Positions 40,967-50,092 of a DNA stretch of 64,000 nucleotides are shown piece by piece (within the stretch, counting starts at the first letter, position 1; each line of letters opens with the position of its first letter). A model generated the notes under the pieces. The model worked only from the letters and a program-made list of their open reading frames with translations, was not told where the DNA came from and did not search any database. A program made the position numbers and the translations under genes. Source of the stretch: GCA-2731375 sp964590195 (GTDB lineage: Bacteria > Pseudomonadota > Alphaproteobacteria > GCA-2731375); NCBI GenBank assembly GCA_964590195.1, contig CAZPWJ010000007.1, positions 24,297 to 88,296 of the forward strand. Direction: 5' to 3'.

Positions 40967-42598
40967 ATGCCAGTTTTAGACTCGACCCTGGACACCCGGT
41001 CCGAGGCGTACAAAGAAAACCGGGACGGCATGCTGAAGATGCTCGCCGCCCTTGATGAATTGCACGAAGAGGTCGCCATGGGCGGCGGCGAGGAAGCCAT
41101 GGCGCGCCTGCGCAGCCGCGACAAGATGCCAATCCGCGAACGCATCGCCCTGGTGCTGGATCAAGATTCGCCGTTTCTCGAGATCAGCCCCTTGGCGGCA
41201 TGGCGCTCCAACTTCAATGTCGGCTCCGGCTTCGTTGTTGGCCTTGGTGTCATCGAGGGCACGGAATGTCTGATCCTGGGCCATGATCCATCGGTTCGCG
41301 CCGGCGCCTTCAATCAGTTCAATGCCAAGAAGCTGATGCGCGGTCTTGAAATTGCCCGGGTCAACCGGCTGCCCTATGTGCAGTTTGTCGAATCCGCCGG
41401 GGCCGATCTGCGCGGCCAGGGCAATGACGATCCGGAGGCGGCGATCCGGCGTGAGGGCGGCCATTTTGCCGAGTCGGGCCGGCTTTTCTATGAAATCACC
41501 GAACTATCAAAGATGCGCATTCCGACCATTTCCGTGGTCTTTGGCGCCTCCACCGCCGGCGGTGCCTATCAGCCAGGTATGAGCGACTACAACATCTTCA
41601 TCAAGAACCAGTCCAAGGTCTTCCTGGGCGGTGTCGCCTTGACGAAGATGGCCACCGGCGAGGACGCGGATGAAGAAAGCCTGGGCGGGGCCGATATGCA
41701 CACGCGGACCTCTGGCCTGGGTGATTACCTGGCGGAGGACGAGCTGGACGGCATTCGTATCTGCCGCGAAGTGGTTAGTCACCTCAATTGGCGCAAGCAG
41801 GGACCGGGGCCAAGCCTGCCCATTGACGAGCCGCTATACGATCAAGAGGAACTGTTGGGACTGGTCAACGAGGACCTGCGCGTGCCCTTCGATATTCGCG
41901 ATGTCATCGCGCGCACTGTCGATGGCTCCCGCTTTGAGGAGTTCAAGCCGCTGTATGGCCTGACCCTGGTTACGGGCTGGGCCTCTATCCACGGCTATCC
42001 CATCGGCATTATTGGCAACAACGGCCCCCTGATGTCGGAATCATCGGAAAAGGCGGCGCAGTTCATCCAGCTCTGTAATCAGATTGATGTGCCGATTTTG
42101 TTTTTGCACAACATCACCGGCTACATCGTCGGTACGGATTTCGAACAGGGCGGTATCACCAAGAACGGCTCGAAAATGATCAATGCAGTGGCTAATTCCA
42201 CGGTGCCGCATATTTCGATCATCGTCGGTGCCTCCTATGGCGCCGGTAACTACGGCATGAGCGGCCGGGCCTACGGCACCCGCTTCACCTATATCTGGCC
42301 GACCGCCAAGATCGCCGTGATGGGGCCAAAACAGATGGCTGGCGTGATGTCCATTGTCCAGCGTGCGGCGGCGGAACGCCGGGGCATTGAGTTTGATGAG
42401 GAGGCGGACGCGAAACGTGCCGGTATCGCCGAGCATTGGGCGGAGGAACGCTCGAAAGGCCTGTTCGCGACCTCCCGCGTTTCCGATGACGGCATGATTG
42501 ATCCTCGCGATACCCGTACGGTGATCGCTATCTCGCTCTCGATTTGCCACAACCAGGACGTGGCCGGCACCAAGGAGTTCGGCACATGGCGGATGTAA
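40967..42598 (+). CDS. Acyl-CoA carboxylase, carboxyltransferase (beta) subunit
   Basis: A 543-residue biotin-dependent carboxyltransferase with two crotonase-like halves. It moves CO2 from carboxybiotin to an acyl-CoA. It begins LDSTLDTRSEAYKENRDGMLKMLAALDELHEEVAMGGGEEAMARLRSRDKMPIRERIALVLDQDSPFLEI, a pattern of methylcrotonyl-CoA carboxylase-type subunits. The oxyanion-hole segments are FGASTAGGAYQPGMSDY and VGASYGAGNYGMSGRAY. The length fits MccB/PccB-like subunits. It overlaps the alpha-subunit gene by 13 nt. 3-Methylcrotonyl-CoA or geranyl-CoA is the most likely substrate given the neighbours; propionyl-CoA is less likely. Confidence 0.9.
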   Translation: MPVLDSTLDTRSEAYKENRDGMLKMLAALDELHEEVAMGGGEEAMARLRSRDKMPIRERIALVLDQDSPFLEISPLAAWRSNFNVGSGFVVGLGVIEGTECLILGHDPSVRAGAFNQFNAKKLMRGLEIARVNRLPYVQFVESAGADLRGQGNDDPEAAIRREGGHFAESGRLFYEITELSKMRIPTISVVFGASTAGGAYQPGMSDYNIFIKNQSKVFLGGVALTKMATGEDADEESLGGADMHTRTSGLGDYLAEDELDGIRICREVVSHLNWRKQGPGPSLPIDEPLYDQEELLGLVNEDLRVPFDIRDVIARTVDGSRFEEFKPLYGLTLVTGWASIHGYPIGIIGNNGPLMSESSEKAAQFIQLCNQIDVPILFLHNITGYIVGTDFEQGGITKNGSKMINAVANSTVPHISIIVGASYGAGNYGMSGRAYGTRFTYIWPTAKIAVMGPKQMAGVMSIVQRAAAERRGIEFDEEADAKRAGIAEHWAEERSKGLFATSRVSDDGMIDPRDTRTVIAISLSICHNQDVAGTKEFGTWRM

Positions 42599-44568
42599 AA
42601 GTAGGCCCCATCAGCCGCCTGTTGATCGCCAACCGGGGCGAGATCGCCCGGCGTATCATTCGCACCGCCCACGAGATGGGTATCGCCACCGTGGCCATCT
42701 ACGCCGATGGTGACGCCAACGCACCGTTCGTGCGGGAGGCTGACAGCGCCGTTGCCTTGTCGGGCGTGTCATCGGCGGAAACCTATCTGGATGTAGACAA
42801 GGTTCTGGCCGCTTGCAAAAGCACGGGCGCGGACGCGGTGCATCCCGGCTATGGCTTCCTGTCCGAAAATGCGGCGTTTGCCCAAGCCGTGATGGACGCG
42901 GGCATGCGTTGGGTCGGGCCATCGCCCGAGGCGATCAGCGCCATGGGCGATAAGCTTTCCGCCAAGCGCCTGATGCAGGAGGCCGAGGTGCCGACCCTGC
43001 CGGCACAGGAGTTGGCGGCGGGCGCCGACGTTGCCGCCGCCGCGCGGGAGATCGGCTATCCGGTTCTGGTCAAGGCATCCGCCGGCGGCGGTGGGCGCGG
43101 CATGCGCGTGGTCGAGGACGAAGCGGATTTGGCCGACGCCGTCGATGGTGCCCGGCGCGAGGCCGGCGCGGCCTTTGGTGACGATACTCTGTTTCTGGAA
43201 CGCTGGCTGACATCGTCGCGACATGTGGAAATCCAGATCCTGGGCGACCAGCATGGCAACCTGGTGCATCTGTTCGAGCGTGAATGTTCGATCCAGCGCC
43301 GGCATCAAAAAATTATCGAGGAAGCGCCGTCGCCGGCGGTGGATGACGAACTGCGTGCCCAAATGGGCGCGGCGGCCCTGTCGGCGGCGCGGAAGCTTGG
43401 TTATGCCTCCGCCGGCACCGTCGAATTCCTGCTCGACGGCCGTGAATTCTGGTTCCTGGAGGTTAATACCCGGCTGCAGGTGGAACACCCGGTGACCGAG
43501 GAAATCACCGGCCTTGATCTGGTGCGCGAACAATTGCGCATCGCCGAAGGTGAAGCCCTGGGCTACGGCCAGGATGATCTGTCGATTGACGGCCACGCCA
43601 TCGAGGCGCGGCTGTATGCGGAAGATCCCGGCAACGACTTTCTGCCCGCGCCGGGCACGGTCATTGCCTGGCGGCCCGATACGGCCACCAACGCGCGCTT
43701 TGATTCAGGTATCGAAGCGGGCAGCGAGATCGGCTTGCAGTTCGATCCGATGATCGCCAAGGTCATCGTCAAGGCGCAAAGCCGGCAGGAGGCGGCCCGC
43801 CGTCTGGCCCGTGTGCTGGAAAACACCCGTCTGCAAGGGATCACCAACAACCGTGATTTCCTAGTCGCGGCGTTGCGGGAGCCGGCCTTTATCCAGGGTG
43901 ATACAACGACGGATTTCATCGAACGTGTGGATCCGGGCCGCAAGCGTGAAATTTCGACGGAGGCCTTGCATCATGCCCTGATCGCCGCCGTGATCCACGC
44001 CCAGGCGCAACGGCGGGCCGGGGCGCGGGTCTTGGGCAGCATAGCCAGCGGCTGGCGGAATTCGATCATGCCGCCGCAAATGACCGCCTTCAAACATGGC
44101 GGCGAGGAGATCACCGTGACCTATCGGGCCCGGCGGAATGGCGGCTTTGATGTTTCCGTCGGTGACACGGACTATGCGGTGTCGGTGTTCGCCGATGGCG
44201 CCGACGATACGGATCTGGAGATCAATGGCCGCCGGGTCAGTCAATCGCTGACAGCGGATGTGGACCGCTGGCTGGTGCATGGCGCGGGCGGCGACATTGA
44301 ATTCGAGGAGCTGCCGCGCTTTCCCGTTGCCGGCGGGGCGGAGTTCGCCGGCGGATTGGTGGCGCCCATGCCCGGCAATGTCACCGCCACCCATGTGGCG
44401 GAGGGCGATCGGGTGGAAGAGGGCCAGCTGTTGCTGATCCTGGAAGCCATGAAGATGGAGCACCGTATAACCGCACCCATTGCCGGGACCGTTAGCCAAA
44501 TGCGCGCGGCGGTTGGCGATCAGGTCGATAACGGCGAGCTGTTGGTTGTTCTGGAGGAAGAGGCATAG
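42586..44568 (+). CDS. Acyl-CoA carboxylase alpha subunit (biotin carboxylase + biotin carrier)
   Basis: A 660-residue protein that carboxylates its own biotin with ATP and bicarbonate. The biotin carboxylase part (about 1-455) starts ISRLLIANRGEIARRIIRTAHEMGIATVAIYADGDANAPFV, with KASAGGGGRGMRVVED (ATP loop), LFERECSIQRRHQKIIEEAPSPA and FLEVNTRLQVEHPVTEEITG. A BT-like linker follows, then the biotinyl domain with ILEAMKMEHRI, Lys623 being the biotinylation site. Start ATG 42586 lies inside the beta-subunit gene, so the pair is translationally coupled. Overall it is MccA-like. Confidence 0.92.
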   Translation: MADVKVGPISRLLIANRGEIARRIIRTAHEMGIATVAIYADGDANAPFVREADSAVALSGVSSAETYLDVDKVLAACKSTGADAVHPGYGFLSENAAFAQAVMDAGMRWVGPSPEAISAMGDKLSAKRLMQEAEVPTLPAQELAAGADVAAAAREIGYPVLVKASAGGGGRGMRVVEDEADLADAVDGARREAGAAFGDDTLFLERWLTSSRHVEIQILGDQHGNLVHLFERECSIQRRHQKIIEEAPSPAVDDELRAQMGAAALSAARKLGYASAGTVEFLLDGREFWFLEVNTRLQVEHPVTEEITGLDLVREQLRIAEGEALGYGQDDLSIDGHAIEARLYAEDPGNDFLPAPGTVIAWRPDTATNARFDSGIEAGSEIGLQFDPMIAKVIVKAQSRQEAARRLARVLENTRLQGITNNRDFLVAALREPAFIQGDTTTDFIERVDPGRKREISTEALHHALIAAVIHAQAQRRAGARVLGSIASGWRNSIMPPQMTAFKHGGEEITVTYRARRNGGFDVSVGDTDYAVSVFADGADDTDLEINGRRVSQSLTADVDRWLVHGAGGDIEFEELPRFPVAGGAEFAGGLVAPMPGNVTATHVAEGDRVEEGQLLLILEAMKMEHRITAPIAGTVSQMRAAVGDQVDNGELLVVLEEEA

Positions 44569-44633
44569 CGCCAGCGCACTGGTGCCGGAAATGGGTCGTT
44601 GAGAAATTCCATCGATCATCCTAAACAACGGAG

Positions 44634-46295
44634 ATGATGGATACATTGAAGATCGCCCTGGCGCAGGTCAATCCGACGGTCGGCGATATCGCGGCTAATT
44701 CGGAACTGGTGCGCAATGCGCGGCGGGAGGCCGCCGGGCTAGGCGCGGATCTGGTCGTCTTTGGCGAATTGGTGCTGTGCGGCTATCCGCCGGAAGACCT
44801 TGTCCTGAAAGGGGCCTTTCAGGACGCGGTTGCCGGCGCGGTGGCGGAACTGGCGGCGGAGACGGGCGACGGCGGACCGGGTATGTTGCTCACCGCGCCC
44901 TGGCGTGACGAGGGTCAGCTGTACAACGCGGTCCTGCTGTTGGATGGCGGCGAGATTGTTGCGGCGCGTTTCAAGCATGATCTGCCCAATTACGGCGTCT
45001 TCGATGAAAAGCGCGTATTCGCGGCGGGGCCCTTGCCGGGGCCGGTTAATTTTCGCGGTATCCGACTGGGCGTGCCCATTTGCGAGGATATCTGGACGGC
45101 GGAGGTCTGCGAATGCCTGGCCGAAACCGGCGCCGAACTATTGCTGGTGCCCAATGGCTCGCCCTTTGAAGACGGTAAGTTCGATGTGCGCCTGAACCAT
45201 GCGGTGGGCCGGGTCACGGAAACCGGCCTGCCCCTGGTCTATGTCAATCAGGTCGGCGGCCAGGACGAACTGGTCTTTGACGGTGGCAGTTTCGTGGTCA
45301 ATGGCGATTGTTCCCTGGCCGTGCAGATGCCCACCTTCGACAGTGGCTTGGTGCTGACCGAATGGCGCCGGCAGGGCGATGACTGGGTTTGCGCCGAAGG
45401 CCCCCGCACGGCACCCCATGAAGGCCTGGATGCGCTGTATCGGACAATGACCCTGGGGCTGCGCGACTATGTCAACAAGAACCGTTTTCCGGGCGTGGTA
45501 CTGGGCCTTTCGGGCGGCATCGATTCAGCCCTCAGCGCCGCCGTCGCCGTCGATGCTCTTGGTCCGGATCGGGTCTGGTGCATCATGCTGCCGTCGAAAT
45601 ATTCCTCCCCCCATAGCCTTGCCGATGCCACCGCCTGTGCCGAACTGCTGCAATGCCGTCTCGACGAGGTAACGATCGAGCCGGCGGTGGCGGCCTATGA
45701 GAGCATGTTGGGTGATCTGTTCGAGGGGCGGGATGGCGATATCACGGAAGAGAACATCCAATCCCGGGCCCGCGGCATGACCTTGATGGCGATCTCCAAC
45801 AAATTCGGCCATATGGTGCTGACCACCGGCAACAAGTCGGAAATGTCGGTTGGTTATGCGACCATCTATGGCGATATGTGCGGCGGCTTTTCCGTCCTCA
45901 AGGACGTCTACAAGATCACCGCCTTTGAATTGTCCCATTGGCGCAATCAGCAAAAGCCCGAAGGCGCCCTGGGGCCCGAGGGCCGGGTGATCCCAGAGAA
46001 CACCATAACCAAGCCACCGTCGGCGGAACTGCGCCCCGATCAGATGGACGAGGATTCCCTGCCGCCCTATGAGGTCCTGGATGACATTCTGCGCTGTCTG
46101 GTGGAAGAGGAAATGGCCTTTGCAGATATCGTCGCCCGCGGCCATCCAGCCGAGACCGTGCGGCGCATCGAGCATCTGTTGTATCTGGCGGAATACAAGC
46201 GTCGCCAGGCCCCGCCAGGTGTAAAATTGACGGCCCGCAACTTTGGCCGCGACCGCAGATATCCGATCACCAATGGCTTTCGCAATGCGCGTTGA
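44634..46295 (+). CDS. nadE: Glutamine-dependent NAD+ synthetase
   Basis: A 553-residue two-domain enzyme making NAD+ from nicotinic acid adenine dinucleotide, ATP and glutamine. The N-terminal glutaminase is of the nitrilase fold with Glu (FGELVLCGYPPEDL), Lys (FKHDLPNYGVFDEKR) and catalytic Cys (IRLGVPICEDIWTAEVCE). The C-terminal synthetase has the ATP P-loop VLGLSGGIDSALSAAVAVDALG and TTGNKSEMSVGYATIYGDMCGGF. The length is normal for the bacterial two-domain form. It lies 65 bp downstream of the carboxylase operon. Confidence 0.95.
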   Translation: MMDTLKIALAQVNPTVGDIAANSELVRNARREAAGLGADLVVFGELVLCGYPPEDLVLKGAFQDAVAGAVAELAAETGDGGPGMLLTAPWRDEGQLYNAVLLLDGGEIVAARFKHDLPNYGVFDEKRVFAAGPLPGPVNFRGIRLGVPICEDIWTAEVCECLAETGAELLLVPNGSPFEDGKFDVRLNHAVGRVTETGLPLVYVNQVGGQDELVFDGGSFVVNGDCSLAVQMPTFDSGLVLTEWRRQGDDWVCAEGPRTAPHEGLDALYRTMTLGLRDYVNKNRFPGVVLGLSGGIDSALSAAVAVDALGPDRVWCIMLPSKYSSPHSLADATACAELLQCRLDEVTIEPAVAAYESMLGDLFEGRDGDITEENIQSRARGMTLMAISNKFGHMVLTTGNKSEMSVGYATIYGDMCGGFSVLKDVYKITAFELSHWRNQQKPEGALGPEGRVIPENTITKPPSAELRPDQMDEDSLPPYEVLDDILRCLVEEEMAFADIVARGHPAETVRRIEHLLYLAEYKRRQAPPGVKLTARNFGRDRRYPITNGFRNAR

Positions 46296-46439
46296 TGCGA
46301 ACAATTGAAACGATGATTGTATAGCGCCGCGATTTGTGGATAGTGTGGGGCTTGTGGCTAAATCATGTCGTGTCGATTAAGCCGTGTAAGAATTATCTTC
46401 ATAACAAACATCCGAGAAACTCACTAACGGGGAATCATT

Positions 46440-48017
46440 ATGAAACGCACCCTACTTGCGGCGACCACCGCCTTGGCGATGGTCGTTGCCGGCGCCGCTG
46501 GCGTCAACGCGAAAGAGCTCCGCTGGGGCTTCCAGACGGACACTGACAGTCTGGACCCGCATGCCCATGCGGTTACCTTCACCATCGGCTTTCTGGGCAA
46601 TGTATACGAAGGCTTGGTCCGCCGCGGCGCCGATCTGCAGATCGAGCCGGCCTTGGCCGAATCCTGGACGGTGTCCGATGATGCCACGGTCTGGACTTTC
46701 AAGCTGCGCAAAGGCGTGAAATTCCACAACGGCAATGATTTCAACGCCGATGACGTGTTGTTCAGCTACAAGCGGATTGCCGATAAAGACGCGCAGATGA
46801 AGACCAATGTGGCTTCCGTCAAGGAAGTCAAGAAGGTTGATGATCATACGGTACAATTCATCACCAATGCGCCTAATCCGATCCTGACCGGGCGCCTGAA
46901 CAGCGTCTTTATGATGGACAAAGAATGGTCCGAGGAAACCGGTTCGACCAAGGTCACGGTGATGGACAAGGATCAGATCAGCCCCGCCGGCCAGAAGGCC
47001 ATGGGCACGGGCGCCTTTATCATCACGGACCGGACGGCACAGGTGAAAACCACATTGGTGCCGAACAAGAACTGGTGGGACAAGGCAACCCATAATCTGA
47101 CCAAGGTCACCATGACCCCGGTAAAGCAGGATTCGACCCGCGTCGCGGCCCTGTTGTCCGGTGAATTGGACATGGCCTATCCGATGCCGACCCAGGATAT
47201 CAACCGGGTCAACAGCAACAGCGGTACCTCGGTGGTGATGGGTCCGGAATTGCGGACAATCTTCCTGTTCATGGATCAGAACAGCAAGAACCTGTTCGGC
47301 ACCGATACCAAGAACCCGTTCCTGGACCAGCGCGTACGTAAGGCGCTGTATCATTCCATCAACATGGAGGCGATCAAGAAAAAGATCATGCGCGGCTTGT
47401 CGACACCGTCGGCCATCATGATCGCGCCGAGCTTGTTTGACCGCTCCGGCGATTTCGGCCGTCATGCTTATGATCCGGCCGCCTCGAAGAAACTGTTGGC
47501 GGATGCCGGCTATGGCAACGGCCTGACGGCCCGGTTTGATTGTCCGAACGACCGCTATGTCAATGACGAACAAATCTGCCAGGCCGTGACCTCCATGGCC
47601 GCCAAGGTCGGTATCAAGCTGAACCTGACGGCCAAGCCGAAGGCGCAGTACTTCAAGCAGGTGCTGAATCCTTCAAACCGCGACTATCATGTTGGTTTGA
47701 TCGGCTGGACGCCGGGCTCGTTCGATAGCCACAACGTGATCACCAATCTGATCGCCGGCTATACCGAAAAGACCGGCCGGTACAATTTGTCGAACATCGC
47801 CGATGCGCGGATCGATGCCTTGAACCCGATGATCCAATCGGAAAGCAACAAGGCGAAGCGCGATGCCATGATCGCCGAGGTCTTTAAATTGGTGCATGAC
47901 AATGTTTATTACATTCCATTGCATCAGCAGGGCCTGGCCTGGGGCAAGCGCGACAATGTCAGCTTGAAACAACGGGCGGATAATGTGTTCCGTTTCCGTT
48001 ATGTAAACATCAAGTAA
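46440..48017 (+). CDS. Peptide/dipeptide ABC transporter substrate-binding protein (DppA/OppA family)
   Basis: A 525-residue periplasmic protein with a signal peptide (MKRTLLAATTALAMVVAGAAGVNA). It carries SBP_bac_5 features: LRWGFQTDTDSLDPHAHAVTFTIGFLGNVYEGLVRRGADLQIEPALAESWTVSDD, then WTFKLRKGVKFHNGNDFNADDVLFSYKRI. It delivers peptides or similar ligands to the permease encoded by the next four genes. A strong hairpin follows its stop codon (48038-48084), a common way to make binding protein in excess of the membrane components. The exact ligand is unknown. Confidence 0.92.
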   Translation: MKRTLLAATTALAMVVAGAAGVNAKELRWGFQTDTDSLDPHAHAVTFTIGFLGNVYEGLVRRGADLQIEPALAESWTVSDDATVWTFKLRKGVKFHNGNDFNADDVLFSYKRIADKDAQMKTNVASVKEVKKVDDHTVQFITNAPNPILTGRLNSVFMMDKEWSEETGSTKVTVMDKDQISPAGQKAMGTGAFIITDRTAQVKTTLVPNKNWWDKATHNLTKVTMTPVKQDSTRVAALLSGELDMAYPMPTQDINRVNSNSGTSVVMGPELRTIFLFMDQNSKNLFGTDTKNPFLDQRVRKALYHSINMEAIKKKIMRGLSTPSAIMIAPSLFDRSGDFGRHAYDPAASKKLLADAGYGNGLTARFDCPNDRYVNDEQICQAVTSMAAKVGIKLNLTAKPKAQYFKQVLNPSNRDYHVGLIGWTPGSFDSHNVITNLIAGYTEKTGRYNLSNIADARIDALNPMIQSESNKAKRDAMIAEVFKLVHDNVYYIPLHQQGLAWGKRDNVSLKQRADNVFRFRYVNIK

Positions 48018-48037
48018 AGACGGTCCTGTAAATAGTA

Positions 48038-48084
48038 ATTGGGCGCCGTCACGGTAAAGTATCGTGGCGGCGCACCAATTTTTG
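48038..48084 (+). terminator. Intra-operon hairpin/attenuator between the binding-protein and permease genes
   Basis: ATTGGGCGCCGTCACG pairs with CGTGGCGGCGCACCAAT (one bulge, one G-U pair) across a 9-nt loop and is followed by TTTTTG. It lies 20 bp after the binding-protein stop and 46 bp before the permease start, and probably ends part of the transcription. Confidence 0.7.
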
Positions 48085-48129
48085 CGATATGAATTCGAAT
48101 TATAATTCAATGATTTGCGGAACCAATCG

Positions 48130-49122
48130 ATGATTGCATTCCTGGTCCGGCGGCTACTGCAGGCCATCGCCGTCATGGCCGTCGTCGCATTGTGTGCCTT
48201 TTTCATGTTCCAATTTGTTGGTGATCCGGTCAATCAGATGGTCGGCGAGGATGCTACCAACGCGGACCGTGAATATCTTCGCGAGCAGCTCGGTCTGAAC
48301 GATCCCATACCCGTGCAATTCGGCAATTTTGCCCTGAAAGCGGCGCAGGGTGATTTCGGCGTTTCCTATCAGCACAAGCGGCCGGTCTCGATCCTGATTA
48401 TGGAGCGTATGCCCGCGACTTTGGAGTTGGCCGTGACGGCGGCCATATTGGCGGCATTGCTGGGTGTTCCGGCGGGGGTTTATACGGGGCTGCGGCGATT
48501 TGGCTTTGCCTCCAAGATGATTATGACCCTGTCGCTGATTGGTATTTCCCTGCCGACGTTTCTGATTGGCATTTTGTTGATCTATTTGTTCGCCGTCATT
48601 CTTGGCTGGCTGCCGTCTTTTGGCCGCGGCGATGTGGTCAGTATCGGCGGTTGGGAATCGAATTTCCTGTCTGTTTCCGGCCTCAAGTCGATCATTCTGC
48701 CGGCGATCACGCTGGCGCTGTTCCAAATGACCTTCATCATGCGCCTGATCCGCTCTGAGATGTTGGAGGTGCTGCGCACTGATTTCATCAAGTTCGCCCG
48801 CGCCCGCGGTCTGCATAACCGGGCGGTCAATTATGGCCATGCGCTGAAAAACACCCTGGTTCCGGTAATCACGATCATTGGCCTGCAACTGGGTTCCCTG
48901 ATCGCCTTTGCCATTATCACGGAAACCGTATTTCAGTGGCCCGGCATGGGGCAGTTGTTTCTGCAGGCGGTGCAGGTGGTGGATATTCCCATCATGTCCG
49001 CCTACCTGATCCTGATTGCTTTCTTCTTCGTCGTCATCAATCTGATCGTCGACATGCTGTACTATGTGGTCGACCCGCGCTTGCGCGTGGATCAACCCGC
49101 GGGGGGAGGCGGACATGGTTGA
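48130..49122 (+). CDS. Peptide ABC transporter permease (DppB-like)
   Basis: A 330-residue inner-membrane protein, BPD_transp_1 family, with about six helices. It starts MIAFLVRRLLQAIAVMAVVALCAFFMFQFVGDPVNQMVGEDATNADREYLREQLGLNDP, typical of DppB/OppB. The EAA loop that contacts the ATPase is near LRTDFIKFARARGLHNRAVNYGHALKNTLVPV. The start at 48130 matches the family N-terminus; a TTG 15 nt upstream is possible. Its 3' end overlaps the next permease gene by 8 nt. Confidence 0.92.
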   Translation: MIAFLVRRLLQAIAVMAVVALCAFFMFQFVGDPVNQMVGEDATNADREYLREQLGLNDPIPVQFGNFALKAAQGDFGVSYQHKRPVSILIMERMPATLELAVTAAILAALLGVPAGVYTGLRRFGFASKMIMTLSLIGISLPTFLIGILLIYLFAVILGWLPSFGRGDVVSIGGWESNFLSVSGLKSIILPAITLALFQMTFIMRLIRSEMLEVLRTDFIKFARARGLHNRAVNYGHALKNTLVPVITIIGLQLGSLIAFAIITETVFQWPGMGQLFLQAVQVVDIPIMSAYLILIAFFFVVINLIVDMLYYVVDPRLRVDQPAGGGGHG

Positions 49123-50083
49123 TCAAGCAACCGGTAGCCCGCTGCAAACGCCGGAAGCTCCCGCTAGCCCGCCATCGACGTGGCACCGGATCTGGGACAG
49201 CGATGTCTTCTATTCCTTCCGCTCGTCCAAGGTCACGATGGTGGCCGCTTTTCTGACGGCATTGATTTTTCTGCTGGCCATATTCGCGCCGCTGGTAGCA
49301 CCTCATTCACCCTATGATGTCGCCACGGTCGATTTAATGGATGCGGAATTGCCGCCCGCCTGGGAAGCGGAGGGCGACCCAAGGTTCCTGTTGGGCACCG
49401 ACAATTTGGGCCGTGATTTGTGGTCGACCATATTGTACGGCACGCGAATTTCCCTGCTCGTCGGCTTTCTGAGCGTTATTTTCGGCCTGGTGGTTGGCGT
49501 CGGCCTGGGCCTGGTATCGGGCTATGTGGGCGGCTACGTGGATAGCTTCATCATGCGCGTCGCGGAAATTCAGCTCTCCATTCCCGGCATCCTGATTGCC
49601 TTGCTGTTGGCCGGTACCTTGCGCGGCGTGCTCAGCGCGGAAGCCTATAACGACGCCATTGTTTACGTCCTTGTTCTGACCATCGGCACTTCCATTTGGC
49701 CGCAATTCGCGCGAACGGTGCGTGGCTCCACCCTGGTAGAACGCAACAAGGAATATGTCCTGGCGGCCCGGGTTATTGGTCTGTCGCGCTTGGCGATCAT
49801 GATACGCCATGTGCTGCCGAACGTTATGGGCCCGGTCCTGGTGATCGCCACCATCAATCTTGCAATTGCCATTCTGTCCGAGGCGACGTTGTCATTCCTT
49901 GGCGTAGGTGTGCCGCCGACCGAGCCTTCGCTGGGGACATTGATCAATGAGGGGCAGAACTATCTGTTCTCCGGCCTCTGGTGGATCACCATATTCCCCG
50001 GTACGGTGTTGGCGATCCTGGTGCTGGCCGTCAATTTGCTGGGTGACTGGCTGCGTGACGCCTTGAACCCGAAGCTGCGGTAG
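49115..50083 (+). CDS. Peptide ABC transporter permease (DppC-like)
   Basis: A 322-residue partner permease. A hydrophilic N-terminus is followed by the first helix (VTMVAAFLTALIFLLAIFAPLVAPHSPYDV), then FLLGTDNLGRDLWSTILYGTRISLLVGFLSVIFGLVVGVGLGLVSGYVGGYVDS, a classical DppC/OppC segment. The EAA loop lies in VRGSTLVERNKEYVLAARVIGLSRLAIMIRHVLPNVMGPVL. The RBS GGGGGGAGGCGGAC directly precedes the ATG, inside the dppB-like gene. The two permeases form the channel heterodimer. Confidence 0.92.
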   Translation: MVDQATGSPLQTPEAPASPPSTWHRIWDSDVFYSFRSSKVTMVAAFLTALIFLLAIFAPLVAPHSPYDVATVDLMDAELPPAWEAEGDPRFLLGTDNLGRDLWSTILYGTRISLLVGFLSVIFGLVVGVGLGLVSGYVGGYVDSFIMRVAEIQLSIPGILIALLLAGTLRGVLSAEAYNDAIVYVLVLTIGTSIWPQFARTVRGSTLVERNKEYVLAARVIGLSRLAIMIRHVLPNVMGPVLVIATINLAIAILSEATLSFLGVGVPPTEPSLGTLINEGQNYLFSGLWWITIFPGTVLAILVLAVNLLGDWLRDALNPKLR

Positions 50084-50092
50084 GAGAGCCTA

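Noticed and set aside
44569..44633. Small gene between the carboxylase and NAD synthetase genes
   Set aside because: The 65-bp gap is too short and holds only a probable RBS region (AACGGAG) for nadE.
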